64,000 nucleotides of DNA from Buxus sempervirens (taxonomy: Eukaryota > Streptophyta > Magnoliopsida > Buxales > Buxaceae). The notes under the pieces were generated by a model that saw only the letters and a list, made by a program, of their open reading frames with translations, did not search any database and had not been told where the DNA came from. This document shows, piece by piece, positions 9,953 through 21,912 of this stretch; within the stretch, counting starts at the first letter, position 1, and each line of letters starts with the position of its first letter. Position numbers and translations under genes: made by a program. The stretch lies in the NCBI GenBank assembly GCA_947561395.2, contig OX387185.1:23565866-23629865 (forward strand), read 5' to 3'.

Positions 9953-10737
9953 TCATGTAAGCCTTACTTCAGAATTGAAAGCCTCCTGGGAGGCTTGCAA
10001 GGAATTCAACTTGTCCATGATTGCCATAGCATCAGAACTAGACAAGGAGGATTGAGAAGAAGAAGGCTCCGAAGAAGCCAACCGAAAGGGATTCGCTCTT
10101 TTGCTTCTGGTAAGGGTGGAGGCATCAATGGGAGGTTTGGGGTGAAGGATCAATTCAACAGGATCAAGTATGATCCCTTGGTGAATGCACAAGTAAGTGA
10201 TGAAAATCCCAAAGAGAAGAGCAGAAGTCTTGGATTTCAAATTCCGAGACTGAATGATCTGATTGAAGATGATGGAAGGGAGACAGACGCTGTCTCTATT
10301 CCATAGAGCATGAAGGAGTCTTGCTCGAGAGTGAGAAATCTCAGAATGATGATCTGAGGGAACAAGAGAAGCACAAATGAACAGATTCAAGATCCTGAGA
10401 AGATCTTGGAGAGAGCCATGAGGAAGATAGTTTGGCTTATTTTTTATGGAGGTGGGAGCACCCTGAACAATAAGAGAAGAAATTATTGACTCAATGGGAG
10501 GATCAGAGTGAGAGGCTAGAATGTCAAAGGAAGGAGATTCAACAATGGGCAGCTCCAGAAGAGAGGAGATAAGTTCTTTCGAGAAGTCGAAAGAGATGCC
10601 CCGGACATAGGCTTTGACGAAGCCTTGATTTGCAAGATGAAGATGGTGGAGGTTCGAATAGAACTCTCGAACCAGGTCTTGATAAGCAAAACCATTTATC
10701 AGAGCAAATTTCTTCCATCCATTGTCCGAAAACAAGG
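9953..10737 (-). pseudogene. Third ORF of S, C-terminal part
   Basis: Reading minus from the G1 insertion, the product contains GWKKFALINGFAYQDLVREF and a VRGISFDF stretch. This is like the plant family annotated as putative plant transposon protein, which is often found as the extra or env-like ORF of Sireviruses. The last 60 or so residues are serine-rich with a short helical tail. Its function is unknown; an envelope role has been proposed for the group but I see no signal peptide or clear membrane segment here. It lies between RNase H and the 3' LTR, the expected place. The N-terminal part lies on the other side of G1 (25423-25684). Confidence 0.75.
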
Positions 10738-11282
10738 TGTAGACACCTGATTTTTGCACCCCCAAAATAAAGAAAAATAAAAAGTCAAACCTTGAGGGGG
10801 TCAAAAATTGACTTTTTGATTCAAGTGAATTTGGCCATCAAACTTCATCTCATTGAAAAGAGCATTTCGACACGATTCTAACGCAACCGAATTTGCTGGA
10901 ATCGGAGTCCAGACGGAAAAGATATGAGCTGGTCAAACTTTTGGGGAGCAAAAAGTTGACTTTTTGCTCGACCCCAATTCAACTGCCAAACTTGATCCCA
11001 ATGGATAGGTGGTTCCGAGCTGATTCCAACGACACTAAGTTTGTTGAAATCGGACACCAGATAAAGAAGTTATGAGCAGTTGAAGTTTCAGAAAAACTGC
11101 CCATGTGGCAAAAAGGCAGCAAAAATGGACTAAACCAATAAAATAAATAAGATAAAAGTGTTTAATAATATTTTAATAAAGGAATCTCGTTTATATAATA
11201 AAATAATCATAAAATCGGATAAAAATCTTTAAATAAACCAAATTGAATAAAGGTTTGAAATCCAAACATTTTAAAAACGTGC

Positions 11283-11495
11283 GGGACCGTATTTGAAGTA
11301 CGGGCGAGGCATGCCCGTACTTCAACTACGGGCAAGCTTCTAGAAGGGGACGCGTGGCGGGACACGCGTCCCGTACGGAAGAATCTGCGATAATTGCAAA
11401 TATTCGTTTTTCGCCCGTAATTGAATTATGGGCAAGGCACGCCCGCACTTGAAGTACGGGCAAGGCATGCCCGTACTTCAAATACGGGCACGAGA
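11283..11495 (+). repeat. Pre-TATA CCCGTA..TACGGG hairpin cluster of G1
   Basis: Five dyads of the form CCCGTANTT-AANTACGGG occur, with inner pairs changing between A:T and C:G (for example CCCGTAATT/AATTACGGG in the 3' LTR copy, and CCCGTACTT/AAGTACGGG). A separate perfect dyad GGGACGCGT/ACGCGTCCC lies at 11347-11372. The 3' LTR has one additional 28-bp unit (about 23680-23710). Confidence 0.85.
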
Positions 11496-11503
11496 ATTTT
11501 GCC

Positions 11504-11511
11504 TATAAATA
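11504..11511 (+). promoter_or_regulatory. TATA box of the G1 5' LTR
   Basis: TATAAATA follows the hairpin cluster by a few bases. The same box is at 23758-23765 in the 3' LTR. Confidence 0.75.
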
Positions 11512-12344
11512 GAGAGGCCACCCCCCTCATTTGAGCAAGCCTTCTCCATAGGCCCTTGCCCTCTCCCTCTTGTCCTAACCACGGCCAACCTTGCCCAAGC
11601 TCTGCCAAAATCCCACTAGCCCAAAAATATCCCCAAAATACCCCTAGATTACACCTTCCTACCTCACCTTCAATCCTTTTCAAACCAAAGAGAGAAAGAC
11701 CTTTTCGAAACCATTTTGGGAAATCAAACAGGACGCGGAAGCGCTGCCGAAATCCTCAAAGACCTCATCACCTCAACCAAAAGAAGGTAATAGCAAAGCA
11801 AAGGTTCTGGTAATGTTTTCTTCAACATATACATTAAATGAGTTTCTTTCTAAAATCTTTATTATTTAATTTGTTGTTTACTTCATTATTTGTTTGCTCT
11901 CACCTCCTTTGCCTTGTTTATTTGTGGATTTGTTCTCCCCATAATATGGGAGAGAATTTACTTGAAGGGAAGAAAGAGCAATTCTAAATCAAGATGGACA
12001 CTTGGACAAACTTTAAACCAATCAAATTAATTCGTTTTGTTTACCTAATATAGAAGGGTATGTCCTTCTTGAAACACTGTTGTACCCCATGTCCCCCTCT
12101 CCTTCCCTTCTTAACAACGGCCATAAATGATTAAAAGGAAGTCTTGTCCATTCAAATAATGCAAAAGGAAGAGAAAAGGGAGTAATGGAACCAAATGAAG
12201 CAAAATGGAGCAAAATGCATTATTTTGAAGAAGCTGGAATCTCTGCGGACGTAGCCGGAGCATCCAAGGAACACGCCGGAGTGATCCTAACCAGGATCGG
12301 AACACAAAAGTGCAAAACAGGTTGCGCCCGTAAACTCAGGCCGG

Positions 12345-12432
12345 TCCGGGCGGGACCGTATTTTCTTCACGGGCGAGGAAGACCGTGATTCATCCACGGG
12401 CAAGGTGGACCGTATAGAAAATACGGTCCAAT
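12345..12432 (+). repeat. Downstream hairpin cluster of the G1 LTR
   Basis: It contains the perfect dyad GGACCGTAT/ATACGGTCC (about 12410-12432) and imperfect ACCGT..ACGGGC pairs. These are the same vocabulary as the pre-TATA cluster of this LTR. Confidence 0.8.
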
Positions 12433-13166
12433 ATGAATGTAACTTAAAAAATATAGTTTTCTGGCCCGGTTGGACTTAACCCAACCCAAAACGGCCTGAA
12501 CCGGCCTTTTAGACAATTTGGGCTATTGTGAGCCCAATAAAAGACTGTGGGCCTAGATGGGCCCACCAAGATTACCATAGGCCCACTTGTGGGGCCCACT
12601 TTTGACTGGCCCATACCAGGCCTGTTTTCAATAAACATGCCCAAGGCCACTTGACTCTTGGCTAATGGGCCCGTTCCAAGCCCACTAAGCCCAAATAAGT
12701 TGTAAATAAATAAAATAACCAAATGGGTTACCCAATAACCCAACTGGGCCCAAGGCCCAACCATGGCAACCCACGGGTCTTCTAACGGGACCCGGGTCCG
12801 ACCCACTTCATCTAGATAGATAAAAAGATAAAATCAAATAAAAGGGACCTACACCTTCAGAGGGCCCCGCCAGACCTAACAAGGTAGCATGCTGGTCTAG
12901 GAAGGGTGAAATTGACTCAGAAACCAGGAAGACCCGAGGGACCCGTCAAACCGACGGGGCGGACCGGGGTGTCTTCAGGACTTCCCCGGATCGTAACCGA
13001 GGACTTAGCTAGAACTCTGAAAAGCCGCAGACCAGACTTAGACCCGATTAGGGCAAAACCGTGTCTGCCTGCACTCTCAGGCAGTGGCGACTCTGAATGT
13101 CCCGAGGCACGCACCAAAGGCGCGCCCGGTGTGCGATCTAGGATCCGGTTTTAGGTGCGCACAGCT

Positions 13167-13184
13167 TGGCGACTCTGCTGGGGA
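13167..13184 (+). promoter_or_regulatory. Primer-binding site of G1
   Basis: TGGCGACTCTGCTGGGGA starts 3 bases after the 5' LTR. It is identical to that of M. Confidence 0.85.
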
Positions 13185-15322
13185 ATCCCTCAACCCAGTC
13201 GGACCCTGGTTATCAAATGAGTCAACTTAGGAGGATATAGGCTAATTTAGAAAGTACTTTTTGTCCAACCTTAGTAAGGTATGGAACTCATGTAATTACA
13301 TGATATTGGGGGATCCTGTCAAACGGACATGATAATCGCCTAAGGTAAGTGGTTTTTAACAGGGACCAATGTGACCCGCCCACTTACCTGGGGATTCACC
13401 CAAAACTTGTATTACATGCTGTTCTGCACTTTTACTATAAATGTGACATAAAGGAACCCTTTGTTGGCCCTTATCCGAGAATCACCCGAATAGACACAGC
13501 ACTTGACTCCACTGCACAATACAAGCACCTCACTACACCGTGAATGAATTTTTTAACTGCGTGGGGTGACATGCACGAGGGAGTCTGCATGGATGATCCG
13601 AACTGAATGCTGTCTGCACCATGTGAATGCTCTTCTTAACCAAAACCTAGATCTCTCTAGCAGCCACCCTTCTTCAATCGAGAAACTTACTTTTGGGATG
13701 GTATTAGCCCTACGCTCCCGTGGCTTGCCGGGGAAAGCAGGGTAAACCCATCTCCCCAGGTTTCTAGATTCTTCAAGCGCCATTGGTTTCTTGCCATGGT
13801 ACGCGAGGGGTCTAGTACTTGGCTCAGACCCTTGAAGGCAGGTGCCTCGGGCTGGGTATCCTTCCCCACCTATTGATTCTGAAAAACCTTGATACTCTGA
13901 ATGTGAATGGATTTGAATCTGAATGTGAACGCGAATGCTGGAACAAAATAAGGGAAAAATCAATTTAAAACCCAAGAGTCCATCAGGGGTAGCAACCCCC
14001 GCCGTTTTTTTTTTTTTTTGCATCAACCTGAGTAAAACCTAGACCATGGGCTGCCTTAGCCCTAATTTAGGAAACCAACCCAATTTGATCAGGGGTCTAA
14101 CCCCAGATCCATGCATTTGAGTCTTGTAAACCGTGGGCCTCGACCCATTGAGTCCGCTAGAAGCACTCTAAGTCTTAGTTGGCCTTTTGAGCAGATAAAA
14201 GCCGGCCAGATCAGACAATCAGACAGAAACAGGCCAAAACAGGGGCAGAAAAACCCTAGATTTAGGATTTCAGCCCACCTACCAAGAAGCAAACTTGTAC
14301 CCTCCTTTTGGGTTCCCAACAACCCTAAAGGTGATTTTCTTTACAGAATTATTTTTGTAAATTTCGCCCTCGATGGCAAGTTGTAAACATTCTTGTTATG
14401 GTCTGACACCCAAAAGCAGATGAAAGATAAAAGGCTGATCAGGACTTAGGAGTGCCTCCTTACACAAGTGTATCTAGGAGTCGTGCCTTAACAGGCACCA
14501 ACCCTTTTAGGACCATGCACACACCTGTTGTTTTTTTTAGCATTTAACTTTCACTTTACTTGTGTATATATTTGTTCTTGCATTAAACATGTACACTTCG
14601 AGATCATTTACACCAACCTGTTTAGTCGAACTGTTTTAAAAAAATGCACAAAATATTTTCCGGGCATGCATTGAGCCAGCTTCTGAGGTGCTCATCAAAA
14701 TTGCTTTTCAAAGCACTCAACAAAGTGGCCTTCGGGTCTACATTGAATCATATCCACAACAAACATTAACATTGTCTTTTGCTATGCACAGTAAAACCGT
14801 CATTCGTGGTTATATTGAGCTAGCTGTATAGACATAAATCAAATCGCCCATCTTGCGGCGTAAATTCTCCATGCCATTGTTCAGGACACGTTTTCAAAGA
14901 GATTTTCAGTCGGATATGATTTCCTGAGGTTTGCACTCATAAAGCACGTGTTGCATGGTTTTGAAAACCATCAAACACGATATGATCTCCAGAGTCTCAA
15001 TCTCTGAAAGATCGAACCGCAAGTTTTTTTTAACATCGCAATTTTCAGGAAAAACTCTTGATTGGATATGGCACTGTCACACATTGTTCACAGTGATGCT
15101 TTGTTGAAGTTGTGATTTTCATGCATGAACCGCCTCGTATTTGTTTTCGCCCATCATGGCACTAGAGCAGCACTCACAGTGTAAATGATCTCGTCACACA
15201 CCACACCTTGTTCATAAGTTGAAAAGAAACTGATTGAGATCTTTAATAAACAGGTACGACTCAGGTACTTCACATTAAAAGCACTGCCCAGAACGCTGCA
15301 TTTGCATTAAAAAAGGACTGCA
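13185..15322 (+). other. 5' leader of G1
   Basis: The first 1.2 kb matches the leader of G2 and M (purine and pyrimidine runs, CAGCAACCCCCGC near 13990). The rest, to the gag start, is unlike G2, which has ORF1 in this place. No ORF1-type protein is seen here, and no other gene. Confidence 0.75.
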
Positions 15323-16640
15323 ATGAATTCTTCTGAGGCTCCAACTTCGTCATCCTCACAACCAAGAACTGAAGAACAGCAAGTCATGATGGATCTAAGT
15401 CCACAAGTAGCCATGACACATGTCACGGGGGTTCAAGTACCAGAAGTCCAACAGGGACAACCACCCCAGCCGAACCTCATGTCAGTTGATCTGCCACCAC
15501 GAGACACCCAATTCCCACAACAAGAACCATGCATGCCTGTCCAGCTGGGGCAGGAAGAGCAAGACCGGAACAGGATACGGAAGGCCCAACTTGAAGAAAT
15601 GTTGGCTGCAATAAAGGAAGACAGTAAGGCCCAAATAGCCGCAATAAGAGAAGAGCTCTTGAAACAACTCCAGCCCAACCCAGTACGTGAGGAAACCACA
15701 CTGGAGAGCTTGTGTCTTTTTCCAGACATCCATCTGCCAGCAAAGTTCCGATGTCCTGACCTGCATAAATTCGATGGCACTGGCTGTCCTTTGATACACC
15801 TGCGATCCTATGTTGGCAACATGTGCCAATACGTGAAGGATGAAAAGATCATGGTTCAGTTCTTCCAGAGATTGCTAACTGGGGCAGCATATTCTTGGTT
15901 CCTAAGTCTGGACAAGCAAGAGGTCAAGACATGGAACGACCTTGCTGTTGTATTCATCCAACAGTACCATTTGAACAGTCCGACGGTTCAAACCCGGGCA
16001 GAATTACATAGACTGTCAAAGGGAAATAGCGAGTCTGTAAGAGACTACGCTAAAAGATGGATAAAACTAGCAAATATGGTTCAACCCCCTCTCCTTGAAC
16101 AAGAACAAACTTCTCTGTTCATTTCATCACTGGGGCAGCCATACTTTACAATGCTGCTGGGTCAGTGTGTTGCAAGTTTTGCCGATCTAATCAAAGTGGC
16201 AGAAAGAATTGAAGATGCGATTAAGACTGGAAGAATAGGAGCTTCTATGACAGAATCCTCCCAAGAAGACATAAGATATGAGGGAGCGATCAACCATGTC
16301 CGATCTGCTAAGCGCAAGAGAGGAAATGATCACCCCTGTGCAAATGTCACAACGGCTCGATTGAAGGAGCCCTTGACTAAGGAAGAAAGAAAGAACCGTG
16401 TGTTCACACAGCTTCCATATTCCCTGGCTGAGTTGTTGCCTACCTTGCTGCAAGAAGGACACTTGAAGTAGGTTCCCCCAAATCCAAGGGCACCAGCAAG
16501 TAGAGGGTATGACCCATCCAAGACATGTGGTTACCATAAGGGAGCACCGGGGCATGATACTGACGAATGTTGGAGCCTCCGTCATGCTGTCCAAGATCTC
16601 CTTGAAGTTGGGGAACTCAAAATTGATCCTCCGCCAAATT
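15323..16640 (+). pseudogene. gag region of G1
   Basis: The start at 15323 follows a leader, and the translated part is closely similar to the first third of the G2 gag. A coiled-coil segment lies around residues 85-115. The Retrotrans_gag core occupies about residues 138-300, with landmarks FRCPDLHKFDGTGCP, AAYSWFLSLDK, WNDLAVVFIQQY, ESVRDYAKRW and SLFISSLGQPY. A knuckle-type module (CGYHKGAPGHDTDECWSLRH) lies around 16525-16590. Gag proteins assemble the virus-like particle and package element RNA. The region is broken (at least one break). Confidence 0.85.
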
Positions 16641-16752
16641 GAGAAAAAATTTGAATTGAAAAAAAAAAAAAAAAAAAAGGAAAAGATTGAAAAAAAAAGA
16701 AAAAGATCATCTTTATGCAGCTTAGCATTTCATGGATTCTGGTTTCTGATGC

Positions 16753-17523
16753 TTGTTTCTTTTGGCAGGAACCCCGTCGGTAGTTGAAATGGACCACACC
16801 TCAGAAACAAGTCATGATGCGGCCCAGCAAATATCCAGCATAGTGGCCTCTCTATGGAGTTTACTACGAATGATAACAATCAGGGAAGAAACATGTAACA
16901 AATGCTGGGAAGCATTAGGAAAAGAAAATTTCGAACTACGATCTCGAATAAGGGTCCTTGAAGAAGAAATCCAACAAATGAAGGGGAGGATACCCCTGAA
17001 CAGTCAGGAAGTAAGCCGCCCGCCAACCATAATAGGTAGTCAGATGCAAAAAGAGAAAGGGAAAGCTGTGGCAGCAGATGTTCCTCAAGTCATGAAAAAG
17101 CAGAATCCTTCAGGTGATTCCCCAAGGAGAACAAAAGAGGAAGCAGAGGCTAGAATGAGGAGGGTTTTCACCCCTTTACCATATGCACCGGTAGAATTGC
17201 TTCCAACATTATTGAAGGAGGGATATGTGCAGGTTAAGCCCCCGAACCCCCGAATGATTCGGTCCAGAAACTTCAACGCTGCAGAACGATGTGAGTACCA
17301 TTCTGGTGCTCCAGGACACCACACAAACCGGTGTTGGGATCTGAGGCATGACATTCAAGATCTGATTGATCAAGGGTTCTTGAAGGGACTATTTGAGCAA
17401 CCGGGATCTCTTAAAGGACAAGACATCACTGATAAGTTGGCACAAGTCCGAATGTCTGAATCAATCATCTTCCTGCAGGAAAGAGAAGATGATGTGAAAA
17501 AGAAGGACGAGGAGAGCACCTGA
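16753..17523 (+). pseudogene. Second gag-like segment of G1
   Basis: An N-terminal coiled coil (about residues 35-80) leads into a module shared with G2 gag: RMRRVFTPLPYAPVELLPTL, a PPNPR motif, and then the knuckle CEYHSGAPGHHTNRCWDLRH followed by DIQDLI. This is the C-terminal part of gag without the capsid-like core, so G1 carries two knuckle modules in a row. It is preceded by a pyrimidine run and GGCAGG (about 16755-16771) that resembles a splice acceptor. No protease follows. Confidence 0.75.
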
Positions 17524-19385
17524 AGGCTTCCTCCCATGACATGCAACCGAATTCCAAGAATGCTGATTCACATCAGCCACCTTTTTGCATAATTTGCTTT
17601 TGTTTATGCTTTATTTAATTTCAGAACTTAACAACATGCTTCTTTTTTTGCAAACTAATGAAATCTTTTGAGAAATCACCAAAGTGTTGAGCCACACCAA
17701 GGCATGACTGTGATCTCAGGACAAACTTTTGACAGATGAAATGTGTTGAACAACACAAACTGTGTGGGTGTCAACATAGTCAAGGGATCCCCCACCTCCA
17801 CCACATTTGAACCCTACCTTGCCAAACAGTGGGGCAAGCTGAAAGAAAGAAAGAGGAAGAAGGGTCAAGGTGCCCATACCAGTTAAGGGTCACTGACATG
17901 ATCCAGGATCAACGATCCCAATGACATGAGGAGAGGCCATTTTTGGCTGAAATACTTCAAACAAATTCCGCTAGTCAGACGTGATTGAGCTTGATCGTCT
18001 CATTTTTAACCCACGTTATGTTTAGCCACCCCAAACTGGGGCAAAGTCAAAAAGAAAAATGAATAAAGATGAAAGTAGTTCTTGAGCCAGTTAATTGTAC
18101 AAAAACAAGTAAGTGTTACATTCTCTGTAAAAGGATGAAAGGCCATCCTTGATTTTTCCCAAAAATCATCTGACACAAGATGAAACCCTAGCAAAACACT
18201 TTGAGCCTAACAATCTTTTCATTAACCCTACCATGTCCTGTCTTCAAAACTGGGGTACACAAGCTTCATAAAATTGGAGACACGAGAAAGACAAAGGGAA
18301 AGATAGGGCAAAGTGAAAAGCGCCCTAAAAAGGAGAAACGGGATAAAACCCAGAAAACAAGAATGTGAAGAAAAGAAAGAACTGGGGCAATTCCCTCTGA
18401 GAAAAGAAAAGAAGAAAAAGAAAAGAAAAACAAGAACTGGGGCAAATCCCAAAAGCAAAAGTCAAGGATTGGGGCAAAGAACCCAAGAAAGGAAAGAAAA
18501 GAAAAGAACAAAAAAGAAAAAAAAAAGGTGAAGAAGCTACACAAAGCTGAAGGGGCAAAAGATGAAACAAGCCCTAACCAAGAAAAGTGGACAGGACATG
18601 GCTCTTACCCTACTCACAAATTTTGAGCCTTTATATCATTTCTTCTGGACCCATAAACCCAGCCTACGTTTCGTCCAGTTATGAAGTCCTTTTTGATTAC
18701 AGAGAATGTGACACTAACTCCCAGACAAACTGGCAATGACAGAATTAAAGAAACAAAAGAGCTTTGGCTAGACATGATGGTTACCCATAGAATGAAGTTA
18801 TATAGGATTTGAACCTATTTATCCTTCATTTCTAAACACTGAAACTAAAGCCTACATTTTGTCCTACTAATAAGTCCTCTTTGATCATTGGATCATGATC
18901 TGTGGAAATTGACAGAACCCTTGAACTGGGGCAATGCACCAAACCTGAATAAAGGAACCAAGTGAGAGAAAAACCATTTCAAAATCCCCAACCAAGGGTG
19001 GGAAAAAGAAAAAAAGAGAGAGAGAAAATTAAAAAAGCTGGGGAAGGGCAGTGCCAAAGAAACCCGCTGAACCCAAAACAATTCCCCTCATTCCAACTTG
19101 GGGCATGCCATTGAAGGCAAAAATGTTGAGACCTTTACAGGGAATGCTGAGAAGCACCATTTCATAAAGTCTAAATGAGAGTGTCAGGGGACTGACCCAA
19201 AGATTATTGGTCTTGTCAAGGACCCACTTTGAAAAGCGGGAATTCCAAACATTGGTGAATTCCCAAAAGGTTTTGATTACTTATGTTTTGCACGTAATTT
19301 TGACTAACTTTCACTTGAACTTTTGCAGGTACTGACAAAGCTTGAAACAGACAAACAAGGCCATTACGGCAAATTCACACACTGA
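17524..19385 (+). other. Non-coding segment of G1 after gag
   Basis: This is purine-rich DNA with repeated ACTGGGGCAAA-type words (about ten) and GAAAAGAAAA runs. The 18020-18250 part is the homologue of 8116-8250 in P and of 51840-52000 in G2. Its lysine-rich or phenylalanine-rich short frames are low-complexity artefacts. Confidence 0.7.
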
Positions 19386-19389
19386 TGCA

Positions 19390-20400
19390 GGAAAAATTGC
19401 CTCCATGTATTCTCACATGGGGCACAGAAAGCTAAAAATCGTCACCATGTATTCACACATGGGACGTAGAAAATTCATCACAGCGTATTCACACGTTGGA
19501 TGTAAAAGTAAAATTCGTCACCATGTATTCACACATGGGGTGCAGAAAAGTCATCATGGCGTATTCACACGTTGGATGCCATCACAGCGTATTCACACGT
19601 TGGATGTAAAAGTAAAATTCGTCACCATGTATTCACACATGGGGCCCAAAAAAGTCATCACAATATATTCACACATTGAATGCCATCACAGCGTATTCAC
19701 ACGTTGGATGCCAAAGCAAAATTCGTCACCATGTATTCACACATGGGGAGCAGAAAAAGCCATCACGATGTATTCACACATTGGATGCCATCACCATGTA
19801 CTCACACATGGGATGTAAAATGAGTCACCATGTATTCACACATGGGGCGCAAGCAGAATTCGTCACCATGTATTCACACATGGGGCGCAGAAAAAGTCAT
19901 CACGATGCATTCACACATTGGATGCCATCACCATGTACTCACACATGGGATGTAAAATGAGTCGTCACCATGTATTCACACATGGGGTGCAAGCAGAATC
20001 GTCACCATGTATTCACACATGGGGCGCAGAAAAAGCCATCACGATGTATTCACACATTGGATGCCATCACCATGTACTCACACATGGGATGTAAAATGAG
20101 TCGTCACCATGTATTCACACATGGGGCGCAAGCAGAATCGTCACCATGTATTCACACATGGGGCGCAAATGTATTCACACATTGGATGCCATCACCATGT
20201 ACTCACACATGGGATGTAAAATGAGTCGTCACCATGTATTCACACATGGGACGCAAGCAGAATCGGCACCATGTATTCACACATGGAACGCAGAAAAGCC
20301 ATTCCAGCGTATTCACACGCTGATGAAAAAACAAAAACCGTCACAGTGTATTCACACATTGGACGAAGAAGAAACTGGAATCAAAACCACTGACGGATAA
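19390..20400 (+). repeat. Array A of G1: ATTCAC-loop hairpin tandem repeat, main block
   Basis: About 30 units of roughly 31-35 bp are centred on an 18-base dyad with the near-constant loop ATTCAC. Stems vary together: CCATGT/ACATGG is the commonest, CAGCGT/ACGCTG is at 20305-20322, and CGATGT/ACATTG and CAGTGT/ACATTG pair with wobbles. Units alternate in higher-order blocks of about 130-150 bp. Spurious frames through it encode HTWGA-like repeats. Confidence 0.9.
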
Positions 20401-20496
20401 GTCAGAAATTGGTGAGGAAATGTCCCTACATAATTTGTGATATCAAAGCTGTTGATACATGAATTTGAAAAAAAAGAAAAATTGAAAAAAAAAAAA

Positions 20497-20530
20497 AAAA
20501 AGAAGAAGAAGAAGAAGAAGAAGAAGAAAA
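20497..20530 (+). repeat. GAA microsatellite and purine tract
   Basis: An (AGA)n run follows a poly-A run and is embedded in a purine-only stretch (20465-20620) between the two blocks of array A. Confidence 0.85.
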
Positions 20531-20635
20531 GAAAAATGAAAGAAAAGAAAGAAAAAAGAAGAAGAAGGGAAAAAGATTGAGAGAGAAAAGAAATGGACAA
20601 AGACAAAAGAAACGAAATGTCTCCTAAAGACAAGA

Positions 20636-21170
20636 GCCACCATGTATTCTCACATGGGGCACCCCAGAGGAAGTCACCATATATTCACACATGGGACGCA
20701 AAAAGAGTCATCACAATGTATCCACACATTGGTTGACAAAAGTTTGTGAAGCCACCGACAAATAAGTCAGCTTCGAATATCATTAAGACAAAAAAAAAAA
20801 AAAGGACAAAGGCAAAAGTCGCCATGTATTCACACATGGGACGCAAAAAGAGTCATCACAATGTATCCACGCATTGGTTGACAGAAGTTTGTGAAGCCAC
20901 CGACAAATAAGTCAGCTTCGAATATCATTAAAAGGACAAAGACAAAAGTCGCCATGTATTCACACATGGGACGCAAAAAAGAGTCATCACAATGTATCCA
21001 CGCATTGGTTGACAGAAGTTTGTAAAGCCACCGACAAATAAGTCAGCTTTAAATCAAGACAAAAAGACAGAAAAAGAGTCGCCATGTATTCTCACATGGG
21101 ACACAGACAAAAGTCGCCATGTATTCACACATAGGGCGCAGAAAGAGTCATAATGTATTCACACATTAAT
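20636..21170 (+). repeat. Array A of G1, second block
   Basis: Longer units of about 120 bp each contain a CCATGT-ATTCAC-ACATGG dyad, a CAATGT-ATCCAC-ACATTG dyad (for example 20714-20731) and a constant GCCACCGACAAATAAGTCAGC segment. The last unit has a third stem type, TAATGT-ATTCAC-ACATTA (21151-21168). Confidence 0.85.
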
Positions 21171-21309
21171 TGACTAAAGTTTGTGGTACTGACGCCGCCA
21201 GTGATTAAACTGAAGGTTGGCTGAGGCACACCTGGGTGTTGTTTTTCAACTCACCCCCTGCGGAGACTTTATATGGTCCAACCCTGAGATACTAAGTTCA
21301 AACCAACCA

Positions 21310-21912
21310 GTTTAAATTTGGGTTCTCTTTCCCAGCCGTTTGGCTAAAACAGACCAGTCTAAACCGGGTTCCCTTTCCCAACCGATTGGCTAAAATAGAC
21401 CTGTTTAACTGTGGGTTCACTTTCCCAGCCGTTTGGCTAAAATAGACCAATTTAACATCGGGTTCCCTTTCCCAGCCATTTGGCTAAAATAGACCAGTTT
21501 AACTTTGGGTTCTCTCTCCCAGCCGTTTGGCTAAAACAAACCAGTCTAAACCGGGTTCCCTTTCCCAGCCGTTTGGCTAAAATAGACCTGTTTAACTGTG
21601 GGTTCACTTTCCCAGCCGTTTGGCTAAAATAGACCAATTTAACCTCGGGTTCCCTTTCCCAGCCGTTTGGCTAAAATAGACCAGTTTAACTTTGGGTTCT
21701 CTCTCCCAACCGTTTGGCTAAAACAGACCAGTTTAAACCGGGTTCCCTTTTCCCAGCCGGTTGGCTAAAACAGATCAGTCAAAGGTTTTCTTTCCCAGCC
21801 GTTTGGCTAAAATAGATCGGGTCCAGGGTTCTCTTCCCCAATCATTCCAAATGATTAAAATAGATCAATTTGTCTTTGGGTTCTCTTCCCCAACTGTTTT
21901 AGGACAGTTAAA
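21310..21912 (+). repeat. Array B in G1: TTCCC-[hairpin]-AAAATAGA tandem repeat
   Basis: About 12 units of 45-50 bp have the frame GGTTCTCTTTCCC, a small dyad, then TAAAATAGACCAG. The usual dyad is AGCC-GTTT-GGCT; two units carry fully different but perfectly paired stems, AATCATT/AATGATT (21840-21856) and AACTGT/ACAGTT (21892-21909). A homologous array is in G2 (46400-47490). Confidence 0.88.

Larger units (their letters stand above)
10738..13163 (+). repeat. 5' LTR of G1
   Basis: It starts TGTAGACACCTGATTTTTGC and ends GGTGCGCACA. Order: U3 with AT-rich part (11130-11270), hairpin cluster (11283-11495), TATA box (11504-11511), leader ending in a donor-like AAG|GTAATA near 11787, second hairpin cluster (about 12350-12432), then a GGGCCC-rich segment and the conserved end. 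The open frames within it (for example 11556-11813 and 12185-12388) recur identically in the 3' LTR and show no domain. Confidence 0.95.

Noticed and set aside
11556-13154. Repeated open frames (85, 67, 120 and 82 codons) as possible small proteins
   Set aside because: They are identical in the 3' LTR only because the LTRs are twins. They have no domain, and the diverged relative at 1-827 does not preserve most of them.
18266-18570. Phenylalanine/leucine-rich frames that look like membrane proteins
   Set aside because: They are the antisense of a purine-rich, low-complexity stretch. The pattern follows from composition.
19342-20400. Repetitive protein with HTWGA/FTHGAQ motifs
   Set aside because: It is a translation of array A in several frames. 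All frames are equally repetitive and unit lengths are not multiples of three throughout.
19390-21170. CRISPR-like look of the regularly spaced palindromic repeats
   Set aside because: The spacers are themselves repeated, the units sit inside an LTR element of a plant genome, and no cas-like gene exists. It is a tandem hairpin repeat.
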